Origin: Candidatus Azobacteroides sp.
GTDB lineage: Bacteria; Bacteroidota; Bacteroidia; Bacteroidales; Azobacteroidaceae
Reading direction: 5' to 3'
Length of the DNA stretch: 64,000 nucleotides
NCBI GenBank assembly: GCA_009783445.1
Contig: WRFY01000125.1
Coordinates: 1 to 64,000, forward strand
Position 1 is the stretch's first letter; the number at the start of each line of letters is the position of its first letter. The notes below the pieces were generated by a model. The model saw only the letters and a list, made by a program, of their open reading frames with translations. It was not told the DNA's origin and searched no databases. Below are positions 18,095 through 27,295 of the stretch, piece after piece. The position numbers and the translations under genes are program-made.

Positions 18095-18652
18095 TCATCC
18101 TTTTTGTCCGTATAGTTTTTTTATTTTTACTTGAAGCAATTGTTTTGCACGCGTAAATTGCGACCGCGAAGACGATTCTTCAATGTTCAGCAATTGCCCT
18201 ATTTCACTGTGCGAATATCCTTCTACCGCATACATATTGAAAACCGTTTTCAAACCGAACGGAAGTTCATTCACACATCGAAGAATTTCATCAGCCGAAA
18301 GCTGTTCAACTACCTCTGGATCCACCTGATCGTCTGTTTCCTCATAATCATCCAGCCTCACGCTTGAGCGGAACTCTTTCGTACTTCGCAAATATTCAAG
18401 AGCCGACATGATAAATATCTTTTTCATCCACCCTTCGAAAGAACCCGCTCCGGAATAGTCCTTGATTTTAGTAAAAACCTTAATGAATCCCTCCTGTAAT
18501 ATATCCCGGGCGGCTTCTTTCTCATTTACATAACGGACGCAAATTCCCAACATCGCCGGAGCATAAAGTTCATACAATTTTTTCCTTGCCCATGAGTTAT
18601 TCCCTTTACATCCTGCAATTATTACTTGTTGGTCAGACTCAAGATTGTCCAT
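18095..18652 (-). CDS. ECF-type RNA polymerase sigma factor
   Basis: 185 residues. Region 2 is seen about 25-90 (ARDILQEGFIKVFTKIKDY and FEGWMKKIFI) and region 4 about 125-180, including a helix-turn-helix (VEGYSHSEIGQLLNIEESSSRSQFTRAKQLL). Group IV (ECF) sigma factors redirect polymerase to a small regulon in response to envelope signals. It leads a three-gene unit with the barrel protein and the LVIVD lipoprotein. No target promoter motif was deduced. Confidence 0.93.
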   Translation of the reverse strand: MDNLESDQQVIIAGCKGNNSWARKKLYELYAPAMLGICVRYVNEKEAARDILQEGFIKVFTKIKDYSGAGSFEGWMKKIFIMSALEYLRSTKEFRSSVRLDDYEETDDQVDPEVVEQLSADEILRCVNELPFGLKTVFNMYAVEGYSHSEIGQLLNIEESSSRSQFTRAKQLLQVKIKKLYGQKG

Positions 18653-18760
18653 TTATATTATAGATGAAAAAAGATGGAAAAACGCTGCATTGAAAACGAT
18701 TTTTTATTGTTTTTTAACAAAAAATGAAAATAAGCTTCAATGTATCCGGAATAAAAGTCT

Positions 18761-19537
18761 TCACAAAATAGTTTCCTTATAAATAGATTCGCTCAATATC
18801 CGGTATAATTCTTGTCGATCCGGATAGTCCCTAAGCATTTCTAAATGCTTATCAATCATATTTTTATCATTTCTTACCGCCGGTCCGGTCTGTGCCAGTA
18901 TGGGAGGCATTTCTTCCACTTTGGCTGCGGTCTCCCGAATCAAAGGGATCAATACGTCGAAAGGTAAATCGTGCTCTTCCAATATCCGGGCAGCGACAGT
19001 ATACAGGTAGTTGGTAAAATTGCAAGCAAAGACCGCAGCCAAATGCAATTGCCGCCGTTTTTCGGAAGATAGCCGAATGACTTGATCGGAAAAAGTCGAA
19101 GCCATTTTTTCCACTTGGTTTTCATCGTCTCGATTGTTGGCTTCGATAAAAATAGGAATATTTTCGAACGAAACTGCCCGCGTTTTACTAAATGTCTGTA
19201 AAGGATAGATAACGCCGTATCGGTCGAAATATCCGGCAAAAACGTCCATCGGAACGCTTCCTGAAGTATGCGCCGCCAGTCCTTCCACCGGAGGAAATAC
19301 TTTCACAATTTCCGGCAAAGCGGAATCTTTGACGGCAAAAAGATACAAGTCGGCCTCTCGGACTACATCCTGAATTTGCTGGGTATAGGGAACCTGGAGT
19401 TTTTCTCCTAAAGCCTTTGCCGAATCCAGGGTACGGCTATATACCTGCATCACCGAATAGCCTTTTTCTTGAAACGCCGTTCCCCATTGCGTCGCTACGT
19501 TTCCCGCTCCAATTAATACAACCTCCACCCGAATCAA
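18761..19537 (-). CDS. Rossmann-fold / DUF2520 domain protein
   Basis: 258 residues. N-terminal NAD(P)-binding fold with GAGNVATQWG (about 10-19), then a C-terminal all-helical DUF2520 domain (about 135-258) with the pattern VFACNFTNYL. It resembles F420-dependent NADP reductase and ketopantoate-reductase-like folds, but no substrate is known. Common in Bacteroidetes. Three bp separate it from the nitroreductase gene, so the two form a transcription unit. Confidence 0.85.
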   Translation of the reverse strand: MIRVEVVLIGAGNVATQWGTAFQEKGYSVMQVYSRTLDSAKALGEKLQVPYTQQIQDVVREADLYLFAVKDSALPEIVKVFPPVEGLAAHTSGSVPMDVFAGYFDRYGVIYPLQTFSKTRAVSFENIPIFIEANNRDDENQVEKMASTFSDQVIRLSSEKRRQLHLAAVFACNFTNYLYTVAARILEEHDLPFDVLIPLIRETAAKVEEMPPILAQTGPAVRNDKNMIDKHLEMLRDYPDRQELYRILSESIYKETIL

Positions 19538-19540
19538 AGT

Positions 19541-20080
19541 TTACTGCATGTAATGCATGGTTCCGATATGAAGCTTCTCCCATTGAAGACTTTCTTCGCT
19601 GTGCGGTTTTTCGGCTTTTGCTTTGTGGCCAATCGCAATCAGGCATTCCACTGCCAAATTTGAAGGTATTTCCAATAAATCTCTGACAAATTGTTCAGAA
19701 TCGTAGCCGTCTGCCCGTTCACGCCCTCGTATTTGTACCCAGCAACTTCCCAATCCCAATTCTTCTGCCTGCAACTGAATATAGGTAGCGGCAATAGCGG
19801 CGTCTTCCACATACGCTTCACTCGCCAGAGGATCGGTCAATACAGCTACCGCCAAAGCGCAATGGGCTACAAACGCAGATCCCACCGATTTACTGGCCGA
19901 TAAATTCTGCAACATCTCTTTGTCCTCCACCAAGACAAATTGCCAGGAACGACTGTTTTTGGAAGAAGGAGACATTAAAGCGGCCTTCATAATTAATTCT
20001 ACCTCCGAAGGCAATAGCGGTTTGTCGGCATATTGTCTGACACTCCTGCGATTAGCGACTAATTCTGCAAAATGGTTCAT
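19541..20080 (-). CDS. Nitroreductase family protein
   Basis: 179-residue flavoprotein of the FMN-dependent nitroreductase superfamily, reducing nitro- or quinone-type substrates with NAD(P)H. Diagnostic features: RRSVRQYADKPL at 11-22, SPSSKNSRSWQFVLV near 38-52, and IAIGHKAKAEKPHSEE near the C-terminus. The start at 20080 was preferred over 20155 because the upstream 25 codons look like translated leader and overlap the promoter of the divergent gene. Substrate unknown. Confidence 0.88.
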   Translation of the reverse strand: MNHFAELVANRRSVRQYADKPLLPSEVELIMKAALMSPSSKNSRSWQFVLVEDKEMLQNLSASKSVGSAFVAHCALAVAVLTDPLASEAYVEDAAIAATYIQLQAEELGLGSCWVQIRGRERADGYDSEQFVRDLLEIPSNLAVECLIAIGHKAKAEKPHSEESLQWEKLHIGTMHYMQ

Positions 20081-20111
20081 TTGAATAATTAATAAATAAT
20101 GATTATTTTTG
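20080..20111 (+). promoter_or_regulatory. Promoter of the DUF5686 gene
   Basis: TTTG at 20080-20083, 20-bp spacer, TATTTTTG at 20104-20111: a full Bacteroidetes-type promoter. Predicted start near 20118 leaves a leader of about 17 nt before the ATG at 20135. The -33 box overlaps the start codon of the divergent nitroreductase gene. Confidence 0.65.
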
Positions 20112-20134
20112 CGAAAATAAGGTTTTTTGTTTAA

Positions 20135-22354
20135 ATGAAAACGATACATATACAATTATTACTTCTTTTAACATGGATTTTTTCTTTTTTACCGGTTTCT
20201 GCACAGTATTCTCCTGCTGAAATCCGATATTCGGTAATGGATTTTCGGGCCTTGCGTTACTATCCCTTCACGACAAACGCCGATTCTATTGTGCGGAAAG
20301 TGATGGAACAAGGAACGGAGTCCTCTTCGTCTTCGCCGGCTGTTCACCGGAAAACGTCCATTCAGTTAGTGGCCAACGAGCTATTTTTGGAGGACCAACT
20401 GATCCATTTGGTTGCGGCAGACAGTTGGATTTACAAACGCCTCTTTCAACCTTATATGTCCTGGTTGCAATACGCTGTTCCTTTGAAAACGGATGCTCAG
20501 GAAACGGCTTTGACTATCGGATTGATAGAGGAAGATCAGAACGACCGGAAGCTTCAGTTGTCCAAACACGAAGGAATTTATGATTTTATCGGAAAACAAA
20601 ATGTTGCTCGCCTTCTCAAGGAAACCTTAGGAGAAATAGATTTATTCAAGAGCAAAAACAAAGTCATGCAGATGCCTTTCAAAGGTCCGCTCAGTCCCAA
20701 ACACAAAAATGCTTACCGTTATTTTCTTTCTGCGCAGAAAATGCTTGCAGATCAACCCGTATATGAAATCGCATTTTATCCCAAAAATGCATGCGACCGC
20801 GCATTTATCGGTTACTTATATATAACAGCCGACGAACATTATTCATTAGTGAAAGCCAGTTTTACTTTAAGCGATTGGTCGGAAATCAGTTTGGTAAAAA
20901 ATATTCTGTTTGTACAAACATTTGAAAATAAAGAAAATCGAATATCTCCTATCCATAAAGAATCATTTTTGATGGCAGGTCATGAAATAGCAGGATGCTT
21001 TCTGGTCAACCAAACGACGAATTATACGGATACGATAACGTCTTTGAGCGTCTCGGAAAAACAAATAGAGCCGATTGTTCAGATAGCCTCCCAAACCCGC
21101 GCATTCAGAAACTGGCAAAATGGAATGTATTTGTTAATGACTGATCATTTAAAACTGGGCGGTAAAAAAGGAAAATTTGAATGGGGGCCTGTCGACGAAT
21201 CGCTCAGTTACAACCAGACGGAAGGAATCCGGATAAAAGCCGCCGGAAATACGACCCTGAATCTGAACAAGCGTTTTCTTTTCGGCGGCTATTTAGCTTA
21301 CGGATTCAATGACAAGCGCTTCAAATACAAGGGAGAAGTCGTTTATTCTTTTCTGCCAAAAACAAAAGATATAGGGGAGTTCCCTAAACGGTTATTAAGC
21401 GTCTCCTACATTCACGATTTGAATGTTCCCGGGAATGATCTGACAACCAGCAACCGCGACAATATTTTTTATTCTTTTTCCCATTCGTATGACTTGAATC
21501 TGTCTTTGCAAAAATTGTTTACCGCTTCTTACGAACAGGAAGGGCCTCGGAATTTTTCATTCAAAATAGGCGGACAACGTCTGTACGACCGCCCCGTGGG
21601 AAGCATACAATATGTGAAAGGAAACGGGGATCGAATCGTCCCGCACGTCACTTCTTCGGAATTGAATTTTTCCCTTCGGTATGCTCCGAACGAAATGTTC
21701 TTCCAAAACAGGGAAAGCCGCTGGTATATTCATCGTGGGGCCATCGAATTTAACATTCGCCACCGGATCGGCATCAAAGGTTTTTTGGGTTCGGATTATG
21801 GCTATCAGATTACCGATTTCAGTATTTTCAAGCGATTTTATTTTCCTCAACACATTGGAACGATGGATGTCCAGCTTTCGGGCGGAAAAGTATGGAGCCG
21901 CGTCCCTTTTCCGCTGCTGTTTATTCCCATAGGAAATATCAGCTATATTTTCAAGGAAACCGATTACAACCTCATGAATTACTACGAATTCGTCATCGAC
22001 CGGTTTATTGCAGGAAACATCGATTGTCAATTCAATTGGTCGCCTTTCCGATGGTTTTCCAGGAGCAAATGGTTTTCTGGAAACACAATCAAAACCACTT
22101 TTGGGTTAAGAACAATCTATGGACCCTTGTCTTCCAACAACGACCCTCGACTGCATCCCGATTTATTCCGGTTCAGCCAAGGGGTAAGACCCTTGGACAA
22201 TGAACCTTATGCAGAAATGAATATCGGATTTTCCAATATTTTCAAATTGTTCCGCGTGGAATGGGTACGGCGTTTGTCTTACCTCGAACCCAGCGGGTTG
22301 GGGAAAAAGGTCAACAAAGCCTCCCTGCTTGTAACAACTACGTTTTCTTTTTGA
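20135..22354 (+). CDS. DUF5686-like outer membrane protein
   Basis: 739 residues with a signal peptide (MKTIHIQLLLLLTW to SAQ). An N-terminal mixed region (about 25-330) with the pattern YRYFLSAQKMLADQPVYEIAF is followed by a predicted C-terminal beta-barrel (ERVEWVRRL-type strands) ending in LLVTTTFSF, which has the terminal aromatic of outer-membrane proteins. This resembles the Bacteroidetes DUF5686 family, but without the carboxypeptidase-like N-terminal domain many members carry. Function unknown. Confidence 0.72.
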   Translation: MKTIHIQLLLLLTWIFSFLPVSAQYSPAEIRYSVMDFRALRYYPFTTNADSIVRKVMEQGTESSSSSPAVHRKTSIQLVANELFLEDQLIHLVAADSWIYKRLFQPYMSWLQYAVPLKTDAQETALTIGLIEEDQNDRKLQLSKHEGIYDFIGKQNVARLLKETLGEIDLFKSKNKVMQMPFKGPLSPKHKNAYRYFLSAQKMLADQPVYEIAFYPKNACDRAFIGYLYITADEHYSLVKASFTLSDWSEISLVKNILFVQTFENKENRISPIHKESFLMAGHEIAGCFLVNQTTNYTDTITSLSVSEKQIEPIVQIASQTRAFRNWQNGMYLLMTDHLKLGGKKGKFEWGPVDESLSYNQTEGIRIKAAGNTTLNLNKRFLFGGYLAYGFNDKRFKYKGEVVYSFLPKTKDIGEFPKRLLSVSYIHDLNVPGNDLTTSNRDNIFYSFSHSYDLNLSLQKLFTASYEQEGPRNFSFKIGGQRLYDRPVGSIQYVKGNGDRIVPHVTSSELNFSLRYAPNEMFFQNRESRWYIHRGAIEFNIRHRIGIKGFLGSDYGYQITDFSIFKRFYFPQHIGTMDVQLSGGKVWSRVPFPLLFIPIGNISYIFKETDYNLMNYYEFVIDRFIAGNIDCQFNWSPFRWFSRSKWFSGNTIKTTFGLRTIYGPLSSNNDPRLHPDLFRFSQGVRPLDNEPYAEMNIGFSNIFKLFRVEWVRRLSYLEPSGLGKKVNKASLLVTTTFSF

Positions 22355-22377
22355 AGATTTACGTTTTTTCCGTTCCT

Positions 22378-23181
22378 CTAAGATTGTTTACTTGTTTTGA
22401 TCGCCTGGATTATCGCATGGGAGAAGCCATTGGCTTCCAGTTCGTTTAATCCTTTGATGGTGATTCCGCCCGGCGTTGTAACTTTATCTATTTCCGTTTC
22501 GGGATTTTCTTTGGTTTCATCCAGCAAAGCCGCGGCTCCCAACATAGTTTGGACGATCAAATTTTGCGCATATTTCGGATAAAAACCCAATTCGACGCCC
22601 GCTAAGGTAGCCGCACGAACATAGCGGAACAAATAGGCTATTCCACAAGATGTTAAGGCAGCTCCGGCCTCCATCTTGTTTTCGTCCATGCAAATGGTGG
22701 TTCCCAATTCGTCGAAAATCCGTACCATCAAAGCTTGCTGTTCCGGAGACGCATTTTGCGAAGCCATTAAGGTAACGCCTTGCCCGACAGCAATGGCTGT
22801 ATTAGGAATCAAGCGGAAAAGCGTCGGCCATGCATTTTCGTCCTCTACCTTCTGAAGCGTTTCGTTCATCTCGTTGATGGTGACTCCTGCCGCAATGGAT
22901 ATCAGTATTTGTTTAGAATAATCCATCCGAAATTTGATGTTTAAAAGCACATCCCGAATCACCCATGGTTTGACTGCCAAAAGTACAATATCGGCGTTTT
23001 CCACACTGTCGTATATTTCCACTGCGGTGTGAATGGCCGGATTGAAATCGTTTATTATTTTCAAAGGTTCTTCCCGAACATCAATCACAGTGATATCGCT
23101 CGGTCGAAAAACACTTCCTCGAACTAAACCGCGAACCATGGCTCCTCCCATGTTTCCGCCTCCAACGACAACTATTTTCAT
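22378..23181 (-). CDS. proC: Pyrroline-5-carboxylate reductase
   Basis: 267 residues from the ATG before KIVVVGGGNMGGAMVRG, the N-terminal NAD(P)H-binding motif. It makes proline from pyrroline-5-carboxylate. The C-terminal half has the family helical pattern (ALTSCGIAYLFRYVRAA, TVTTPGGITIKGLNELE). It is the last gene of the arginine operon, joining proline to arginine synthesis through glutamate semialdehyde chemistry. The upstream ATG at 23241 would add 20 residues derived from a repeat sequence and is unlikely. Confidence 0.95.
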   Translation of the reverse strand: MKIVVVGGGNMGGAMVRGLVRGSVFRPSDITVIDVREEPLKIINDFNPAIHTAVEIYDSVENADIVLLAVKPWVIRDVLLNIKFRMDYSKQILISIAAGVTINEMNETLQKVEDENAWPTLFRLIPNTAIAVGQGVTLMASQNASPEQQALMVRIFDELGTTICMDENKMEAGAALTSCGIAYLFRYVRAATLAGVELGFYPKYAQNLIVQTMLGAAALLDETKENPETEIDKVTTPGGITIKGLNELEANGFSHAIIQAIKTSKQS

Positions 23182-23209
23182 GTTTTTAATTTTTAATATT
23201 ATTTTTTCA

Positions 23210-23249
23210 TTATCTGCGCTCATCTGTTTCCTCGGCGTCATCTGCGTTC
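23210..23249. repeat. Hairpin repeat, partial copy
   Basis: TTATCTGCGCTCATCTG and GCGTCATCTGCGTTC in the argD-proC gap match arms of the repeats at 5881-5955 (GCGTCATCTGC, 11 nt) and 33889-33957 (TTATCTGCG-TCAT). This copy lacks a long perfect dyad and ends one base before the argD stop codon. Confidence 0.5.
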
Positions 23250-24371
23250 TTATAACACCCTATTTAACCGTTTCAAGAATTCGTTTGCTAATTCTTTACT
23301 CAAACACAAAGGAGGCAACAACCGGAAAACGTGTATTCCCGTAGCGCCTGTAAATACTTTTTCCTGAAACAACAACTGGTCGCGCGCTTCCCGGATCGGT
23401 TGTTCCAATTCGAGACCGATCATCAATCCTCGTCCACGCACCTCTTTGATTGCCGGTATTTTTTTTAATTCGCAAATCAGATAGCCGCCCACTTGCGCGG
23501 CATTTTCGATCAGATTTTCTTCTTCCATTGCGTCCAATACCGCGATAGCGGCGGCGCAAGCCAAATAATTTCCACCAAAAGTAGACCCCAGTTGTCCAGC
23601 GACAGCTGTGAAACGGGGTGAAATCAGAATCCCCGAAACAGGAAATCCATTCCCCATGCCTTTGGCTATTGTAATGATATCCGGACGGATTTCTGCTTCC
23701 TGATGTGCAAAGAACAGGCCTGTACGGCCATATCCCGACTGTATTTCATCCAGAATCAGAATGGTATCCGTTTCGTCGCAAATTTTACGAAGTTCTTTAA
23801 GAAACTCGGAATCCGGAACTATAATTCCGCCAATACCTTGAATGCCCTCGATAATGACAGAGGAAACGTCGTTCTTCTTCAACGTTTCTCTGACAGCGTC
23901 TATATCGTTCAAAGGCAAAAAGACCACTTCCAAATTTTCGTTGACAGGCGCCCGGTAGATAGCGCAATCCGTTACGCCAACGGCCGCAGACGTTCGTCCA
24001 TGAAAAGAAGAACGGAAGGCGACTACTTTTTTTCTTTTGTTATAAAAAGAAGCTAGTTTCAAGGCGTTTTCGTTGGCCTCAGCCCCCGAATTCACCATGA
24101 ATAAGGAATAATCCGGATAACCGGAAGCTTTTCCCAACTTCTCTGCATACTCGTTTTGCAAAGGAATCAACACCGAATTGGAATAAAATCCAATTTTTTC
24201 CAACTGGCGAGTCATTTTTGCAATGTATCCGGGATGCGAATGGCCAATGGAAATAACCGCATGACCGCCATAAAAATCCAAGTATTCGTTTCCTTCCTTG
24301 TCATATATTTTGCAACCCCGAGCATAAACCGGTTCAATAGGCCAGCGAGGGTATACATCGAAAATTTTCAT
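23250..24371 (-). CDS. argD: Acetyl- or succinylornithine aminotransferase
   Basis: 373-residue PLP-dependent class III aminotransferase, complete. Seen are GYGRTGLFFAHQ, DEIQSG and the PLP-lysine motif TIAKGMGNGFPV. It transaminates N-acylglutamate semialdehyde to N-acylornithine. In Bacteroides fragilis the arginine pathway runs through succinylated intermediates, so the acyl group here may be succinyl, but sequence alone does not settle this. Fifth gene of the arg operon. Confidence 0.93.
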   Translation of the reverse strand: MKIFDVYPRWPIEPVYARGCKIYDKEGNEYLDFYGGHAVISIGHSHPGYIAKMTRQLEKIGFYSNSVLIPLQNEYAEKLGKASGYPDYSLFMVNSGAEANENALKLASFYNKRKKVVAFRSSFHGRTSAAVGVTDCAIYRAPVNENLEVVFLPLNDIDAVRETLKKNDVSSVIIEGIQGIGGIIVPDSEFLKELRKICDETDTILILDEIQSGYGRTGLFFAHQEAEIRPDIITIAKGMGNGFPVSGILISPRFTAVAGQLGSTFGGNYLACAAAIAVLDAMEEENLIENAAQVGGYLICELKKIPAIKEVRGRGLMIGLELEQPIREARDQLLFQEKVFTGATGIHVFRLLPPLCLSKELANEFLKRLNRVL

Positions 24372-24427
24372 ATTGATTGTTTAATTGAATTATAAATAAA
24401 TTAACAATTCATAATTCGTAATTTATA

Positions 24428-25414
24428 TTAAAATGCTGTTGGTTTTAAGTTCAAACCGGTTTTTTCATCCAAGCCAAACATCAAGTTGAAATTTTGCACG
24501 GCTTGTCCGGACGCACCTTTCAACAAATTGTCTATAATCGAAACAATTAACAATTTGCGGTCGTGCTTTTCCAAATACAACAGGCATTTATTTGTATTGA
24601 TTACTTGCTTCAAATCGAGTTCCCTATCTGTAACAAAGGTAAAAGGTTGATCCGCATAAAAATGAGTATATAAGTTCATTATCTCATGGATCGGTAAACC
24701 GCATTCAGTATAAACCGTAGCAAAGATGCCGCGCGTAAAATTCCCTCTTACAGGAATAAAGTTGATAGCGGACTTGTATCGGGGCTGAAGTTGGCCAATC
24801 GTCTCGTTGATTTCTTTTAAATGCTGATGATTAAACGCTTTATATACCGAAAGATTATTGTCGCGCCAACTGAAATGAGACGTTCCGGACGCTTGCACGC
24901 CGGCTCCTGTGGAACCGGTAACCGCATGCACATGAATTTCGCTGCGCAACAAATGTTCATACGCTAAAGGCAACAATGCCAATTGGATCGCGGTTGCGAA
25001 GCATCCGGGGTTAGCAACGCGTTTCGCTTGTTGAATGCTGGATCGATTCAATTCCGGCAGGCCATAAATAAATCCTTCCGCGTTTTCCCTTTTCCGGAAA
25101 TCCGTTGATAAATCAATGATTTTCAGTGTTTCCGGAATATCGTTGCTTTCCATGAATTTTCGACTGTCGCCATGAGCGGAACACAAAAACAAAGCGTCGA
25201 TTCCCCAGTCTTTGCGAGCGTTCGAAGGCAACTCGCCCGAAAAAACAGTATCCATATCGCCGATCAAACCTTCGTGGATGTCGGTGATTCGACGTCCTGC
25301 CTGACTACTGCTGTGTATAAATTGTATTTCTACTTCCGGATGATGAATCAATAAGCGAATCAATTCGCCGGCAGTATATCCAGCGCCTCCGATGATTCCC
25401 GCTTTAATACTCAT
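24428..25414 (-). CDS. argC: N-acyl-gamma-glutamyl-phosphate reductase
   Basis: 328 residues. N-terminal NADP motif GIIGGAGYTAGEL (7-19) and the catalytic cysteine C138 in VANPGCFATAIQL; family length. Reduces N-acylglutamyl phosphate to the semialdehyde. Its start overlaps the argG stop by 11 bp, which indicates translational coupling. As with argD, acetyl or succinyl substrates are both possible. Confidence 0.95.
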   Translation of the reverse strand: MSIKAGIIGGAGYTAGELIRLLIHHPEVEIQFIHSSSQAGRRITDIHEGLIGDMDTVFSGELPSNARKDWGIDALFLCSAHGDSRKFMESNDIPETLKIIDLSTDFRKRENAEGFIYGLPELNRSSIQQAKRVANPGCFATAIQLALLPLAYEHLLRSEIHVHAVTGSTGAGVQASGTSHFSWRDNNLSVYKAFNHQHLKEINETIGQLQPRYKSAINFIPVRGNFTRGIFATVYTECGLPIHEIMNLYTHFYADQPFTFVTDRELDLKQVINTNKCLLYLEKHDRKLLIVSIIDNLLKGASGQAVQNFNLMFGLDEKTGLNLKPTAF

Positions 25415-26615
25415 TCTTCCGGTTTTTCTTTTGCACTTCGTAATAAATCTTAGTTGGAATCGCCATCATTTTAATAAATCCTTTGGCATCTTCCGGCGTC
25501 CATGCCCTGTTGATTTCACCATATTCGCCAAAATCGGTCTTCATCAGGTCGAAATCGCTTTCTACCCCTATCGAAGAAAAATGATAAGGACGAAGAAGCA
25601 AGCGAACCGTTCCAGTCACTTGTTGTTGCGAATGGAGAAGAAACGCCTCCATATCGCGCATCACCGGTTCGAGGTATTGGGCTTCATGCAAAAACATTCC
25701 GTACCAATTTCCGATCTGGTCTTTCCAATACTGTTGCCACTTAGATAAAGTATGCTTTTCCAAAAGTTTATGGGCATGAATGATTGTTAACGAAGCGGCG
25801 GCTTCAAAACCGACGCGGCCTTTAATGCCGATAATTGTATCGCCCACGTGCATATCGCGGCCAATGGCGTAACGGGAAGCTATTTTTTCAATATCCTGAA
25901 TGGCTTTCACTTTATCGGTATAGACTTGGCCATTCACAGCCGAGATTTCGCCTTCGGTAAAAGAGATGCTCAATACTTCTTCTCCATTTTCCTGTAATTG
26001 AGAAGGATAAGCTTCTTCAGGCAAAGTTTGTTCCGATCGCAAAGTTTCCTTTCCTCCAATGCTTGTTCCCCATAAACCTTTATTGATCGAATATTCCATT
26101 TTCGTAAAATCCGCCTCGAAACCATGTTCTTTCAGGTAATTGATTTCATCCTCGCGGCTAAGAACCATATCACGCGTGGGCGTAAGGATTCCGATTTCGG
26201 GCGCCAGCACCTCAAATGTCAAATCAAAACGAACTTGATCGTTTCCTGCGCCCGTACTTCCATGAGCTACATAATCGGCGCCAATTTCCTGAGCGTAACG
26301 GATGATAGCAATCGCCTGAAAAATACGTTCCGAACTCACCGAAATGGGATAAGTCCCGTTGCGAAGCACATTCCCGAAAATCATATATTTGATACTTTTT
26401 TCGTAATATTCATTTGCAATATCCAGCGTCGTATGCCGGACAGCTCCCAAACGGTAAGCCCGTTCTTCTATCTTTTTCAAATCTTCGGAAGCAAAACCGC
26501 CTGTATTGGCCAAAGCGGTATAGACTTCATATCCTAATTCTTGCGATAAATACATGGCACAGAACGAGGTATCAAGTCCCCCACTGTACGCTAAAACCAC
26601 TTTTTTTTTCTTCAT
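25404..26615 (-). CDS. argG: Argininosuccinate synthase
   Basis: 403 residues. ATP-pyrophosphatase P-loop AYSGGLDTS at about 9-17; later segments HGSTGAGNDQVRF and RDMHVGDTIIGIKGRVG match the citrulline and aspartate sites. Joins citrulline and aspartate in an ATP-dependent step. Full length. Third gene of the operon, 79 bp after the GNAT gene. Confidence 0.96.
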   Translation of the reverse strand: MKKKKVVLAYSGGLDTSFCAMYLSQELGYEVYTALANTGGFASEDLKKIEERAYRLGAVRHTTLDIANEYYEKSIKYMIFGNVLRNGTYPISVSSERIFQAIAIIRYAQEIGADYVAHGSTGAGNDQVRFDLTFEVLAPEIGILTPTRDMVLSREDEINYLKEHGFEADFTKMEYSINKGLWGTSIGGKETLRSEQTLPEEAYPSQLQENGEEVLSISFTEGEISAVNGQVYTDKVKAIQDIEKIASRYAIGRDMHVGDTIIGIKGRVGFEAAASLTIIHAHKLLEKHTLSKWQQYWKDQIGNWYGMFLHEAQYLEPVMRDMEAFLLHSQQQVTGTVRLLLRPYHFSSIGVESDFDLMKTDFGEYGEINRAWTPEDAKGFIKMMAIPTKIYYEVQKKNRKNEY

Positions 26616-26694
26616 CTGAACCTATTTTATTTTTTAATTGTCATACAGAATGCAAAAAATGTTCTCATTCTTCCTTTTTTCCAAATTCTGCTTT

Positions 26695-27240
26695 TTAATG
26701 TCTGTGAAGCGCCGGATCGTACAACATTGCCGTGCAAATACAATACTTCCGGTTGGTGCGTTCCAGAATATCATAATTCACGCATCCCTGGCATCCTCTC
26801 CAGAATGCATCGTCGTCGGTTAACTCGGCATAAGAAACAGGAATATAACCCAAATCGGTATTGATTTTCATGACGGCTGCGCCAGAAGTCAAACCAAATA
26901 ATTTGGCATCCGGAAACCGCATCCGCGACAATTTGAACGATTCTTCCTTGATTCTGCGCGCAAGCCCCTGCCGACGGTAAGGTTCTGCGACTACCAATCC
27001 CGAATTGGCCACATATTGTTTATTTCCCCAACTTTCGATGTAACAGAATCCGGCAAAATCGTCTTCATCCAAAGCAATGATCGCTTTTCGTTCCCGCATT
27101 TTCAACTCCAAATATTCGGCAGTACGTTTGGCTATTCCTGTTCCGCGAACTTTTGCCGCATCCTTAATCGCTTTTAATATGGTTGGCACATATTTGATGT
27201 GGCTGTCATCAGCAATTAGTATTTTGATTCTACTGTTCAT
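26695..27240 (-). CDS. GNAT-family N-acetyltransferase of the arginine operon
   Basis: 181 residues. Acetyl-CoA binding motif A is visible as LVVAEPYRRQGLARRIKEES (about 82-101: V-x4-RRQGLARR), followed by a core beta strand LFGLTSGAAVMKI. A short Cys-containing tail (GCQGCVNYD) is unusual. Position between argR and argG makes it a candidate N-acylglutamate synthase, a step for which no classical ArgA or ArgJ is seen here. This assignment is inferred from context. Confidence 0.8.
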   Translation of the reverse strand: MNSRIKILIADDSHIKYVPTILKAIKDAAKVRGTGIAKRTAEYLELKMRERKAIIALDEDDFAGFCYIESWGNKQYVANSGLVVAEPYRRQGLARRIKEESFKLSRMRFPDAKLFGLTSGAAVMKINTDLGYIPVSYAELTDDDAFWRGCQGCVNYDILERTNRKYCICTAMLYDPALHRH

Positions 27241-27295
27241 TGTTTATAAATTTAAAAGAATGAGATATAATAAATGAATTGCTTCCAAAGGCATT

